Part shown: positions 46,943 to 56,120 of the stretch, piece after piece
Layout: each line of letters begins with the position of its first letter
Numbering within the stretch: the stretch's first letter is position 1
From: Bacteroidota bacterium
GTDB taxonomy: Bacteria > Bacteroidota > Bacteroidia > Bacteroidales > CAIWKO01
Length of the DNA stretch: 64,000 nucleotides
NCBI GenBank assembly: GCA_037133915.1
Contig: JBAXND010000016.1
Coordinates: 22,825-86,824 of the forward strand
Reading direction: 5' to 3'
Notes under the pieces: model-generated
What the model saw: the letters and a program-made list of their open reading frames with translations, nothing else
Told to the model about the DNA's origin: nothing
The model's database searches: none
Program-made: the position numbers and the translations under genes

Positions 46943-47707
46943 TTAAATATACCCTTTGATATCGTAGATAATATATCCCGCGATTTCATGGATGAGTTTT
47001 TCCCAGTATCCTATGGATTCAATACTTGGAATGACAAGGTAGCCAATGTCCCAACGGCGGATTCCAACAAGTTTATTGGTAGCGTAGGGGTGAAGGTATA
47101 GTCCCTGTTTGTAAAAGCATGCGAGCGACCTGCGCATATGAAATGCCGAAGTAATCAGCAAATAGCTTCCGCCCGCGAACTCTGCATTCAGAATTTTTGC
47201 AGTATTAACGGCATTTTCATGGGTATTATCCGAAACGGAATCAATGAGGATATCCGCAGCAGGAATTCCGATGCGCACAAAATATTTTTTCAGCAGTACC
47301 GATTCAAGCATATTTCGGTAAACAAGACTGCCCGAACCGCCTGAAATCAGTATTTTTTTAATATGTCCGGCTTTATACAAATCAACTGCCTGCAATATTC
47401 TGTCTGTATTATTCTGAAAGGTGAGCCGGTCAAGGCGGGTATCCTCGGTTACCATACCTCCGCTCAAAACAACGCCCACATCATAAGTGCCCAATGCTTC
47501 ATTTTTTGTTACCGGAAACTCCCATAAACGCAGCGCTTCATCTATAAATACGGAATTTGAGAAAAACAGCGTAAAGACTACAAGTGTTATGAGAAGCCGT
47601 TTTTTTCTTTTCGGATTTTTGACAATCAGTAACGCAATCATCATCCCAATCAACCAGCTAAACGGGGCGAAAATGAAACTCAGAATTTTACTGAACAGAA
47701 AAAACAT
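46943..47707 (-). CDS. YdcF/ElyC/SanA family membrane protein (DUF218)
   Basis: Inner-membrane protein of 254 residues with two N-terminal hydrophobic helices, then a DUF218 domain: VGVVLSGGMV, DRILQAVDLYKAGHIKKILISGGSG, and SAFHMRRSLACFYKQG. Relatives (ElyC, SanA) affect cell-envelope integrity and polysaccharide metabolism; the reaction is unknown. The frame opens at a TTG (47737), but the ATG at about 47707 directly before the first helix is preferred. Confidence 0.82.
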   Translation of the reverse strand: MFFLFSKILSFIFAPFSWLIGMMIALLIVKNPKRKKRLLITLVVFTLFFSNSVFIDEALRLWEFPVTKNEALGTYDVGVVLSGGMVTEDTRLDRLTFQNNTDRILQAVDLYKAGHIKKILISGGSGSLVYRNMLESVLLKKYFVRIGIPAADILIDSVSDNTHENAVNTAKILNAEFAGGSYLLITSAFHMRRSLACFYKQGLYLHPYATNKLVGIRRWDIGYLVIPSIESIGYWEKLIHEIAGYIIYDIKGYI

Positions 47708-47813
47708 GGGCGTAATTATGATTTGAGATAAGTGCAAATATAATTATTGTTTGGTTGGCAACTTGTATAGTCGTTAAGACGTTTATTCGTTTAGTCCGAA
47801 GAAGTATTTACCA

Positions 47814-49784
47814 TTATCTGCTTGCATTATTTGCCAGATTGCGGTAATAGCTTGATTTCTGCTGATTCCCTTTATAGGCAAAATACCGGCTCAGGTTATC
47901 GCAAAGCCTTTTATTATTGGGCTTTTTATCAATAGCTTTCTCCCAGTAATTAATTGCGGAAACAGTATCGGTAGTAATGAAATAGTAATTGCCAATATTG
48001 ACGTATGGCACGTCAGATGAAGGATCAATGCTTATGATGCGCCGGTTAAGATCAAGTGCTTTACCTGTTTGCTTCATTCTAAAATACAGATTGGCCAGAT
48101 TTGACAGCACATTCACGTTTTCAGGATCCGTAAGCAACGCACGGCTGTAAAGAACTTCTGCCTGAGGCAATTTGTTCATTACATCCATATTATATCCAAG
48201 ATTGAAAATCGCATCGGTGTAATTTGTATCAGCCTCAATGGCTTTTTTAAAGCATTCAACAGAGTTGGTATAATCCTGCATTACCTTGAAATACATGCTT
48301 CCCATATTATTCCAGGCAGTAGCATATTTTGGATAGATTGTTACTGCAGCCCTGAAATACTTGATGGCATCGGTTGCCATTTCTTTCATCTTTGCTGCAT
48401 TAGGCGCTCTGTAAACTTCAACCATATAAACCGATGCCAGCATGCTGTTGGCTTTTGCCGATTGCGAAGCGTATTTGATATCATGGCTGTACAGGCTCAG
48501 TTCATTGTTCCAGTCGGGGTTTCGGCTGATTGTTTTACCGGCATACAGCAGCAACAGACCGCCCAAAATAATAACGATGCCCGGCTTTATGCGCATGGCA
48601 ATGGTTTTCAGTGGTTCTTTGAATAGTGAGAATAACAAAATCATTACAAGAATGCAGAAACCCAGCGAAGGAGAAAACAGGAAACGCTCGGCAACCATGC
48701 CCGGCGGCGGTTTTATGAGGTTAGCATACATCGAAATCGTAATGAAATAATAAAAAATTGCAAACGACAGGAGCGCCTTTTTCCGAAAATGATATACCGC
48801 TACCGCGAATAATGCCAGATTCAGCGTAAGCGACAGCAGTGCCCAGTAATTCCCAATGCCTGCCACCGGAACTTCATTAAAGCCGTAATAGAACATCAGC
48901 GGATGCGGAAATACCATTAAACGCAGGTAATACAGCAGTACAATAAGTGATGTGCCAATGTGTACCCAGAATCCTTTCTGAAAATACAAGGGATTTTCGA
49001 AGTACTGAATGACGCGCTCATTATGCGGCAGATAAAATCGTGGAAGCACGCGCGCAATGAACAATGCAGCAATAATTACTAGTGTACCGGCAAGTATTTT
49101 CTTCCACCCGGCATCGGTAAAAAAATACAACGCAAGCGGAATAACTGCTACAAATGCCAGTGCACCTGACTTTGACCAGTATGCAAAAATGAAAGATAAA
49201 AAGGCTGCCGGTAAGTACCACAATTTCTTAGTGTCAGCATATTTTATAACAAACCACAAGGTGAGCAGGCTTCCCAGCCAGCTTAGAATTTCGTCCCGGT
49301 TTTTAAGACTGGCCACGACCTCTGTGTGCAGCGGATGCGCCGCAAACAACAAGGCAATAAACAGAGGCAACCACGGATGATAGCCTTGCAGCAGGCGTTT
49401 CATCACCAACAGTAAAAGCATGCAGGCGAATGCATACAGCAGTACATTAAAGAAATGACTGATGTGCGGGCTTTCGCCGAAGAACTGGTATTCAATGGCA
49501 AAAGTGGACTTCACAATCGGGCGATACTCATAGCTTTGCTTGTTGTCTTCGGTATAACGCGATTTAAAAATGCCCGGTATAGCTCGAAATCCCTTTTTAA
49601 TTGATTCGTTTTTAAACACCACCATGTTATCATCCATGGAATAATGATTCATGATGCTGTTCCCGTACAGAATAAACGCGAATACAAAAATAAGGACATA
49701 GCCATGCCATGCCCTTCCGGTGAAATTTACATGCATTGCTTTATTTTCGTCTTTTACAGACGTTTTGTTTTTTTGTTTTATCAC
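47814..49784 (-). CDS. Multi-pass membrane protein with C-terminal TPRs (GT-C/TMTC-like)
   Basis: A 656-residue protein with about 10-11 transmembrane segments (residues 25-430) and a C-terminal run of TPR repeats (about 450-640: TAWNNMGSMYFKVMQDYTNS..., AIFNLGYNMDVMNKLPQAEV). The first lumen-side loop has FAAHPLHTEVVASLKNRDEI, which matches the HPxHTExV...R-x-E/D pattern of TMTC-type GT-C O-mannosyltransferases. It therefore may be a polyprenyl-phosphate-sugar-dependent glycosyltransferase. Start GTG at 49784; an ATG lies 16 codons downstream. No partner gene is adjacent. Confidence 0.78.
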   Translation of the reverse strand: MIKQKNKTSVKDENKAMHVNFTGRAWHGYVLIFVFAFILYGNSIMNHYSMDDNMVVFKNESIKKGFRAIPGIFKSRYTEDNKQSYEYRPIVKSTFAIEYQFFGESPHISHFFNVLLYAFACMLLLLVMKRLLQGYHPWLPLFIALLFAAHPLHTEVVASLKNRDEILSWLGSLLTLWFVIKYADTKKLWYLPAAFLSFIFAYWSKSGALAFVAVIPLALYFFTDAGWKKILAGTLVIIAALFIARVLPRFYLPHNERVIQYFENPLYFQKGFWVHIGTSLIVLLYYLRLMVFPHPLMFYYGFNEVPVAGIGNYWALLSLTLNLALFAVAVYHFRKKALLSFAIFYYFITISMYANLIKPPPGMVAERFLFSPSLGFCILVMILLFSLFKEPLKTIAMRIKPGIVIILGGLLLLYAGKTISRNPDWNNELSLYSHDIKYASQSAKANSMLASVYMVEVYRAPNAAKMKEMATDAIKYFRAAVTIYPKYATAWNNMGSMYFKVMQDYTNSVECFKKAIEADTNYTDAIFNLGYNMDVMNKLPQAEVLYSRALLTDPENVNVLSNLANLYFRMKQTGKALDLNRRIISIDPSSDVPYVNIGNYYFITTDTVSAINYWEKAIDKKPNNKRLCDNLSRYFAYKGNQQKSSYYRNLANNASR

Positions 49785-49876
49785 ATTCTGAAATCAGAGC
49801 TCAAACCTAAGTGTTTTTTTAGAAATCACAAAATGAAATCATCTGTAAGAATTTACCATTTACACCTCAAGTTTAT

Positions 49877-49884
49877 TAAATTTG
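49877..49884 (+). promoter_or_regulatory. -7 box upstream of the 49962 lipoprotein gene
   Basis: TAAATTTG matches TAnnTTTG, 77 bp before the ATG. No clear -33 element. Confidence 0.35.
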
Positions 49885-49961
49885 TACTTTCTGCTCAACT
49901 AATCCTGCCTGTAATGTGCACGCTAAAGTCGTTCTATTCCGTTTCAACAAACCATTGAATT

Positions 49962-51314
49962 ATGCGCAAATTCATTCTTCCGGTGATAATGCTGCTGGGA
50001 ATCATCCTTACCACTTCATGCAAAGGCGTGAAAGACCTGCTCGAAGCCATTGAGAAATACGGGTACAAATCTACAATGCCGCTGGGCGATAAAAAAATAC
50101 CTGTCGAACAGCAGCTTCTGGGAGGATTTGTTTACAATGCAATGCCACTGGTCATTTCTAAAAAAGATGAATTCACCTACCTCATAACATTTCTGTCAAC
50201 AGAACTCGAGGGAAGCAATACTGAAATAGAAGCATGGATGACGGAACTTGACAATTCGCGTTACCTGAATCTTGAAATTGGTGATTTGTATTCGTTTCTG
50301 AAAATAAAACCGGTGTATAACAATGAATGTGAAATCCGTCTTTTACGCAGTACCATTGAACCTTACGTTACACCTGCTACATTAAAAAGCTGGCTTCTGA
50401 AACACGGCAAAGAGGATCAATATATAACTGCAGACAGCAGCACCATCGATATCTTTTACTCCTTTAATTTTGATAAAATATCTCCCGAAAGGGCTTATCT
50501 TATTCAGGCAGAAACGCTGCAGGATAAAAAAATAACTTTGTTCGGTTCATGCAGCAGCTATTTACAATATGATAATCTTGCAAAGAAATACCCCGGTGAC
50601 GCTCTGCTTGCAAGCGCACGCGAAAGCCTGCTTAAAAAATGTGAATCGCTGGAGGATTTCAAGACATTTATAAAATATTTTCCGGATGATATTCTTGCCG
50701 AAAAAGCAAAAATGAGAATCGGTGAGATTACCACCTTTATTGCCGACAGCACCAATTATGCCGCAGCTAAAAACAGCAATACGATTGAAGCATATCAGAT
50801 ATTTATCGCTGATTGCAAAATCAAGGCATATAAAGATTCGGCTCAAAGGCGCATCATTCCTCTTGTACAGAAGATTACCAGAGATGATATTGAATGGCGG
50901 TGGACCGGTGGCAAACGCAATGAAGCCGTGCAGTATATCCTTTACAAAATTGATTATGCAGGTGATTCTCTCGACAAAGGCTGGTATTCAAAACATCTTA
51001 CATTATATAATCTTAAGATGGCGCAGGCTGCTTCCGCAGAAGCTGCTGTTCAGTACATCGATAAAATGGCCTCACAGGCTCCCGTGCACGACGAACTCCT
51101 GAATCTCTACATCTGCAAAGGATTCCTGTACTGGAGCATGGGCAGTTTTGATCTTTCACTGGAAGCATTCAAGGCAAAAATTGGTGAACATTTTAATGAT
51201 AATAACAAGGACACATACCGAAAAGCAATCCGCCTGCGTTATAAGGAATATCAGAAAGAAAAAATTGTGTTTCCTGATGAAAAAAAGATGTGGCGCAAGA
51301 TTAAAAAACTCTGA
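49962..51314 (+). CDS. Lipoprotein of unknown function (450 aa), alpha-helical C-terminus
   Basis: Predicted lipoprotein (MRKFILPVIMLLG...LTTSC). Residues about 25-190 form a mixed segment; residues about 190-440 look like irregular TPR/SEL-like helical repeats (SSYLQYDNLAKKYPGDALLA; ESLEDFKTFIKYFPDDILAE; NTIEAYQIFIADCKIKAYKD), each with a length-about-35 rhythm. No enzyme motif is seen and I do not recognise the family. Possibly co-transcribed with the next two genes (gaps 45 and 8 bp). Confidence 0.75.
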   Translation: MRKFILPVIMLLGIILTTSCKGVKDLLEAIEKYGYKSTMPLGDKKIPVEQQLLGGFVYNAMPLVISKKDEFTYLITFLSTELEGSNTEIEAWMTELDNSRYLNLEIGDLYSFLKIKPVYNNECEIRLLRSTIEPYVTPATLKSWLLKHGKEDQYITADSSTIDIFYSFNFDKISPERAYLIQAETLQDKKITLFGSCSSYLQYDNLAKKYPGDALLASARESLLKKCESLEDFKTFIKYFPDDILAEKAKMRIGEITTFIADSTNYAAAKNSNTIEAYQIFIADCKIKAYKDSAQRRIIPLVQKITRDDIEWRWTGGKRNEAVQYILYKIDYAGDSLDKGWYSKHLTLYNLKMAQAASAEAAVQYIDKMASQAPVHDELLNLYICKGFLYWSMGSFDLSLEAFKAKIGEHFNDNNKDTYRKAIRLRYKEYQKEKIVFPDEKKMWRKIKKL

Positions 51315-51359
51315 TACTTTTTTTCTTATTTTTGATTTACCTTTGAACTGCTAATACAT

Positions 51360-51851
51360 ATGAATATGAAACTCAGAATTGCTGCATTCACTTTATTGAT
51401 GGCGTTTTTTACAATGCCGGTACTGCTTAAAGCTCAGGATGACGCTGAAAAGATAGCTCAGGGAACCTGGGTTGACAAAGCCACGAAAAAATCCTATACC
51501 TGCCTCGATATTAAAACACGGAGCAAAGATGCATTTATCAAAAAAATGTACGCTCTTTTTGGAATAAAGAAATGCGAAGACGGCATTTTTGAATTTAAAA
51601 AAATATCGCTGCAAAATGTAGGAGAGGACATGACCTTATTGATGATTGACGGTATCTGGACACAAACTAAAAAAGCCCTCGAATTTGATGCCGTTTGCAA
51701 AGATGATATGAAAGCCCTGAAAGAAAATCAGAATCGCGGCATCCGACTGGTATTGCGCAATACAAAAGGCGACGACCTGCTTGCCGACGGAACAAAACAG
51801 GACGCCTTCCGTACGTGGCTCTATACCATTATTTCCGAGATTGATAAATAG
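51360..51851 (+). CDS. Exported protein of unknown function (163 aa)
   Basis: Signal peptide of about 25 residues ending VLLKAQ, then a basic, soluble domain of about 138 residues with GTWVDKATKKSYTCLDIKTR and two further Cys (KKCEDG, DAVCKDD). No domain recognised. It starts ATG at 51360 or 51366. It lies between the unknown lipoprotein and ispH, same strand, 8 bp before the latter. Confidence 0.7.
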   Translation: MNMKLRIAAFTLLMAFFTMPVLLKAQDDAEKIAQGTWVDKATKKSYTCLDIKTRSKDAFIKKMYALFGIKKCEDGIFEFKKISLQNVGEDMTLLMIDGIWTQTKKALEFDAVCKDDMKALKENQNRGIRLVLRNTKGDDLLADGTKQDAFRTWLYTIISEIDK

Positions 51852-51859
51852 TTTTATTG

Positions 51860-52735
51860 ATGAAGATTACTATTGACCCGCATTCCGGATTTTGCTTCGG
51901 CGTAGTGTTTGCCATTCGTGCGGCAGAAGAAGAACTTGACCGCTCAGGTCAGTTGTATTGCCTGGGCGATATCGTGCACAACGGCGCTGAAGTGGAACGC
52001 CTCAGAAATAAAGGACTGCGTGTTATCGGTCATGAAGAACTCAAAGACCTTCACGATTGCAAAGTGCTGATTCGCGCTCATGGCGAGCCGCCCGAAACAT
52101 ATCGCATAGCACTGCAAAATAATATTGAGCTCATTGACGCGTCCTGTCCGGTTGTATTAAAACTCCAGAATAAAATCAAACTTGGTTTTGAGCAGCTGAA
52201 AAATGCCGACGGGCAGATTGTGATTTATGGAAAAGAACATCATGCCGAAGTAAATGGTCTGTTGGGACAAACGTCCGGAAAAGCCATAGTAATCGGCGGT
52301 ATTGAGGATATCGACAAAATAGATTTTTCAAAAAAAATCCGGCTCTATTCGCAAACAACCAAAAGTACGGGCGGTTTCCGCGAAATCGTTTCAGCCATTG
52401 AAAATAGGATTAAAGGCACCAATGTTTCCTTGCTGGTTGATTTTATTCCCAATGATACCATTTGCAGGCAGGTTTCCAACCGCACCCCTCAGCTGAAGAA
52501 ATTCGCAAAAGAACACGACCTTATCCTTTTTGTGAGCGACAAAAAGAGCTCAAACGGATTGTTTTTGTTTGAAGAATGCAAATCGGTGAACTCAAAAACC
52601 TATTTTATCTGTGAGCCCGCCGAGCTTGATGTACGCTGGTTTGCTGATGCTGAAAGCATTGGTATCTGCGGTGCCACATCTACACCGCTCTGGGTTATGG
52701 AAAATATTGCAACCGCCGTTATGGCAATGGTTTAA
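51860..52735 (+). CDS. ispH: 4-hydroxy-3-methylbut-2-enyl diphosphate reductase
   Basis: Final enzyme of the MEP isoprenoid pathway, reducing HMBPP to IPP and DMAPP with a [4Fe-4S] cluster. Cluster cysteines are Cys12 (SGFCFGV), Cys96 (DASCPVV) and Cys202 (NDTICRQ). Substrate-binding motifs present are RAHGEPP, GKEHHAEVNGLLGQ, QTTKSTGGFREI and GATSTPLWVME. 291 residues from the ATG at 51860; a TTG one codon earlier is not needed. Two unknown exported-protein genes precede it closely. Confidence 0.94.
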   Translation: MKITIDPHSGFCFGVVFAIRAAEEELDRSGQLYCLGDIVHNGAEVERLRNKGLRVIGHEELKDLHDCKVLIRAHGEPPETYRIALQNNIELIDASCPVVLKLQNKIKLGFEQLKNADGQIVIYGKEHHAEVNGLLGQTSGKAIVIGGIEDIDKIDFSKKIRLYSQTTKSTGGFREIVSAIENRIKGTNVSLLVDFIPNDTICRQVSNRTPQLKKFAKEHDLILFVSDKKSSNGLFLFEECKSVNSKTYFICEPAELDVRWFADAESIGICGATSTPLWVMENIATAVMAMV

Positions 52736-52804
52736 TCGAAGTTTTCAACTTAAAATTTGAATAGAATTTTCTGCTTACAACTAATCAGGAAACAAATTGC
52801 TGAA

Positions 52805-52842
52805 TATTTACACAGTATAAATTGTCCGGATGGGCTGCACTT
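52805..52842 (-). pseudogene. Duplicated remnant of the adjacent gene's 3' end
   Basis: These 38 bp match 52893-52930, the last codons of the T9SS type B gene, at 32 of 38 positions. On the minus strand they read KCSPSGQFILCK against the genuine KCTSSGQFLLCK, but the stop position is TAT. No homology extends upstream. A heptad repeat array (52861-52888) lies between the copies. Either a remnant of a lost paralogue or a local duplication. Confidence 0.65.
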
Positions 52843-52860
52843 CAATCCTTTCAGACTTTA

Positions 52861-52888
52861 TGAACTTTTAACTTTCAACTTATTACTT
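52861..52888 (+). repeat. Heptad-period short tandem repeat array
   Basis: Four 7-bp units, TGAACTT, TTAACTT, TCAACTT, ATTACTT, sharing ACTT at positions 4-7. It ends 4 bp from the stop codon of the T9SS type B gene and separates it from the duplicated tail. Confidence 0.75.
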
Positions 52889-52891
52889 TGA

Positions 52892-53491
52892 TTATTTACA
52901 GAGTAAAAATTGTCCGGACGAAGTGCACTTTTTCTGCTGATTGTTGTAGTACTGTAATGTAAAATAATAGGTTTCAACAGGCTGTAATACATCATTAGAC
53001 TTACCATTCCAGCGACATTTATAAATGTCTTCAGAATAAAACATCAGCTTCATATCGGAATTGAATATGCTGAGTTTAAAACCATTTTCAGGAACAAGGT
53101 GCAATATCGGATACCAGAAATCATTACGGCCATCACCATTTGGTGTAAAAGTAGTGGGGCACCATACAAAAGCCTGATCATACATGATTTCAACAGTGTA
53201 AGAATGTAATTGTCCCGAAGCCATAATCTGAACAATGATCTCAGGAGTATGCCCATCCCAAAGAATGGTCGGACTTGTTTCTCCGGCTTGCGTCCACAAA
53301 TACGCAGTTGCACCGGGCATAGTGGCATCCAACGTAATTTTCGAACCAAAAGGGACTCTCATATCGGGGATGTCTGAATTGACAAGAATCGTCTTTACCA
53401 GTGGTTCCTCATCAGTGCTATTGGCGTCATACTTTTTACAGGCTGTAAACAGCAGCGGGCAAAGCATGAAAACGATGATTATTTTTCTCAT
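52892..53491 (-). CDS. Lipoprotein with T9SS type B (gliding-motility-type) sorting domain
   Basis: A 199-residue protein. Lipobox LLFTAC (Cys about 17), a short PKD-like domain (about 30-100: GSKITLDATMPGATAYLWTQ), then the type B C-terminal domain from about 108: CPTTFTPNGDGRNDFWYPIL, LSIFNSDMKLMFYS, WNGKSNDVLQPVETYYF. Genes of this type usually neighbour PorP/SprF, as here (3 bp gap), and their products are surface proteins needing that partner. Both a lipobox and a sorting domain on a 199-residue protein is unusual. Last gene of a five-gene operon. Confidence 0.85.
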   Translation of the reverse strand: MRKIIIVFMLCPLLFTACKKYDANSTDEEPLVKTILVNSDIPDMRVPFGSKITLDATMPGATAYLWTQAGETSPTILWDGHTPEIIVQIMASGQLHSYTVEIMYDQAFVWCPTTFTPNGDGRNDFWYPILHLVPENGFKLSIFNSDMKLMFYSEDIYKCRWNGKSNDVLQPVETYYFTLQYYNNQQKKCTSSGQFLLCK

Positions 53492-53494
53492 GGC

Positions 53495-54487
53495 TCAGCG
53501 GATTATGGTTAAATTTTTATTTCCGGCGAAACTGTATTTCAACGAACCTCCAACCGAGGTCAGCCATCCAAATCCGTTACGCACTGTACTTTTTAGCGGT
53601 ATTTCCATGAAGCCTTCAAGGGCAATATGCTCAAAAAAATTAAAGGCAAGCCGGGCATAAAAGAAATCAACATTCTGCATCGATATGCCCGCACCAAGCA
53701 TATTTTTCCAGCTTGCCATAACGGACGGCATCACCAATATGTCCTTGTTTTTGTAAGTGAAATTTACCGAGGGGATTACTGAGACTTCTTTCCGCAACCT
53801 GAAGGTATTGCCCACAGATGCATAATAAACGCGGGGGATGCGCGATAAACTAAAATAGCGAACCTCCGGTTCGGTTAGGTTTGCCACGGAAAACCCTGCC
53901 CACAGCAATTTTCGGGTGTAAAATAAACCTGCTCCAAAATTGACATTAGAGTAACCAGAAGAACCCGGATATTCCTCTGAAGTCTGGTAAACATGTCCCT
54001 GATGGTAGTTATATTCATCCGGAAAGTGAATTGCATTGAAATCTGTACCTCCGGTGAAACCTATTAAAGAAAGGCCAACTCTGAGCTTTGAGAATTTCCC
54101 CAGTTTAAATCTGTAGTTGAAGGCCAGCAGCGCCTGTTCGGTAAATTTGAAGGGCTCAGATGTGTATAAAATGCTGCTCCCAATCCCGAAATTCTTTTTC
54201 TTTCCTATATAACCATCGTACGAAACACTTGCTGCAAAAGGATAATGCATACCTTCCTGCACAGCAAGAAATGGCATGTTGTACTCAAAACCGGTTTTAA
54301 AAACTGACTGTTGCGCTGCACCTGCATAAGCAGGATTTTGTTCAATGCTGTTGAAAATGCTGTTTGTGTAGTGAAGGCGGTATTCAACCGGTAGGGTGTC
54401 GGGGGAAACAGAAGTGTTTTTTTGAGCATGCACGCCTGTTGCAATGAACCAAAATGCAATCACAAAAAGAAATGTTCTTTGTATCAT
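53495..54487 (-). CDS. PorP/SprF family T9SS outer-membrane protein
   Basis: Outer-membrane barrel of 330 residues that anchors or helps export a particular type B cargo. Signal peptide MIQRTFLFVIAFWFIATGVHAQ (start only partly quoted elsewhere), then the family hallmark FNSIEQNPAYAGAAQQSVFK, SVSYDGYIGKKKNFGIGSSI and repeated amphipathic strands. The frame opens at 54535, but the ATG at 54487 gives the signal peptide. It lies between the asparagine-synthase-like gene (37 bp upstream) and its probable cargo (3 bp downstream). Confidence 0.88.
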   Translation of the reverse strand: MIQRTFLFVIAFWFIATGVHAQKNTSVSPDTLPVEYRLHYTNSIFNSIEQNPAYAGAAQQSVFKTGFEYNMPFLAVQEGMHYPFAASVSYDGYIGKKKNFGIGSSILYTSEPFKFTEQALLAFNYRFKLGKFSKLRVGLSLIGFTGGTDFNAIHFPDEYNYHQGHVYQTSEEYPGSSGYSNVNFGAGLFYTRKLLWAGFSVANLTEPEVRYFSLSRIPRVYYASVGNTFRLRKEVSVIPSVNFTYKNKDILVMPSVMASWKNMLGAGISMQNVDFFYARLAFNFFEHIALEGFMEIPLKSTVRNGFGWLTSVGGSLKYSFAGNKNLTIIR

Positions 54488-54524
54488 AACGTATAAAATA
54501 AGAACAAATATAACAATTTGTTCA

Positions 54525-56120
54525 TTAAATTGCAAATGAAGTGTTTACTTTCGAAACATACCACTGAACAATTACAGAGTTGTAGGTATTGCCGTGGATG
54601 CGTGCATGAATGCCCCGTTTTTCAAGGTCTTTGAGCATATAGGACGTAATCTCGTGATAACAGATATTGTCGGTGCGCTGCAATAATTTTTGGCGGATAT
54701 TGCCCGGAAGGATTGATTTTACTGCATTTTTAAAATTGCGTGAGCGGATTTCGCCTGCAGATGGCTGTAACTCTTTTTCAAATGTGAGGCCGGCAGGTTC
54801 AAAGAATTCCTGTATCAGGATGTCGTCGTACAATGCCTTATTCATCTTAAATTCATACGGAATATCTCTGAAAAAATCGGTCAGATCGATATCCCAGAAG
54901 GGAAGGCGCCATTCGTAACCAAAATAGCCGTAAACATTGACAGAATTAGCAATGAACTTAGACAGCTTTTCTTTCAAGTCCCAGTCTTCGTACACGGAAT
55001 AGCCTATGCAGCCCTTGCCAATACCGTATTCCAGAAATTTACGGATTTCATTTTTTATTTTTGTTTGCATTTCCTTGGCGGGATGCAACATGTTGAACTT
55101 CCCATTGTAAAGGCTTTCTGTAAGCTCACTGATGCCTGCATTTTCAGAAATATAATATTTGGTGAGCTGGCTTCCGGCAAGAAAATCGCCCGAATGACCT
55201 GATACAAAAACCGCGTCATCAGGGATAAGTCCGCGCTTTTTCAATTCACGCACCGCAAAATATTCCTGCATGAAAAACATCGATGTGGTGTTTGCCGAAA
55301 ACGTATAATACTCCCGGAACCCTTCATCATCAAGGTAACCGTTGATCAGCGCTTCGTTATAAATAATATTATACCACTTAAACCCCAGTTTTTTTGCCAC
55401 CTGTTCGCTTACGGCAGATTCCGCATTTCCCGCGCGACCGTAGGTGAAGCAAATGGTATTGTCGCATCCTGCAAGCTTCAGCATAGCTGCGATAAGGCGG
55501 GAATCGTATCCTCCGCTGAGTGCCAGCACTGCTGTTCGCCCCTGAAGTGATTCTGTAAAACGATTAAAAGCGATATGCAAAATTTCAATTGCGGAATTAC
55601 GTAACTTGCTGTAATTATGAATGTAAGGCTCGGAAGTAGCATATGAATAATAGGAAATGGGACGAATGTCATTCGCCCCTAAAACAAGCAATTCGCCACT
55701 CTGCACCTGAAAGACTCCTTTTATCAGGGTTTTGCTGCCCGTTACATAACCCGAAGCGAGAAATTCTGCTTCAGCAAGCTCATCTTTTTCGTGCAAATCA
55801 CATTCTTTTGCCAGAAAAAGCGCATCATCGGAGACGATATATTTACCGTCTTTCTTAGCATAGAACAAGGGAAACATGCGGATGTGGTCAACGGTCAGAA
55901 CGATTAGTTCGTTGTAAACACAAACCACGCTGAACATACCGTTGGCATTGACAACGAGATCTTCCAGCGCTGCGACCGTGACGGCATCATTAAAATATTC
56001 ATGTGTGTGTCTGCTACCGTAAAAGCGACCATCAGGGCTGTACAGCGCTCCTTTGGAAAAACCGTTTGCAGTTTTAGTCCAGCGAAAACCTTTGTTATGT
56101 ATCAGGTGCAGCCTATGCAT
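54525..56120 (-). CDS. Asparagine-synthase-like amidotransferase
   Basis: A 531-residue protein with a degenerate N-terminal glutaminase-like domain (about 1-190) and a C-terminal PP-loop synthetase domain with LALSGGYDSRLIAAML and later FREYYTFSANTTSMFF, EWRLPFWDID. The initiator Met is followed by His, not the nucleophilic Cys2 of Gln-dependent enzymes, so it probably uses ammonia or another donor. Such proteins in polysaccharide clusters amidate uronic sugars. The ATG at 56120 overlaps the CapA stop by 8 bp, which supports translational coupling; the frame itself opens at 56150. Confidence 0.82.
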   Translation of the reverse strand: MHRLHLIHNKGFRWTKTANGFSKGALYSPDGRFYGSRHTHEYFNDAVTVAALEDLVVNANGMFSVVCVYNELIVLTVDHIRMFPLFYAKKDGKYIVSDDALFLAKECDLHEKDELAEAEFLASGYVTGSKTLIKGVFQVQSGELLVLGANDIRPISYYSYATSEPYIHNYSKLRNSAIEILHIAFNRFTESLQGRTAVLALSGGYDSRLIAAMLKLAGCDNTICFTYGRAGNAESAVSEQVAKKLGFKWYNIIYNEALINGYLDDEGFREYYTFSANTTSMFFMQEYFAVRELKKRGLIPDDAVFVSGHSGDFLAGSQLTKYYISENAGISELTESLYNGKFNMLHPAKEMQTKIKNEIRKFLEYGIGKGCIGYSVYEDWDLKEKLSKFIANSVNVYGYFGYEWRLPFWDIDLTDFFRDIPYEFKMNKALYDDILIQEFFEPAGLTFEKELQPSAGEIRSRNFKNAVKSILPGNIRQKLLQRTDNICYHEITSYMLKDLEKRGIHARIHGNTYNSVIVQWYVSKVNTSFAI

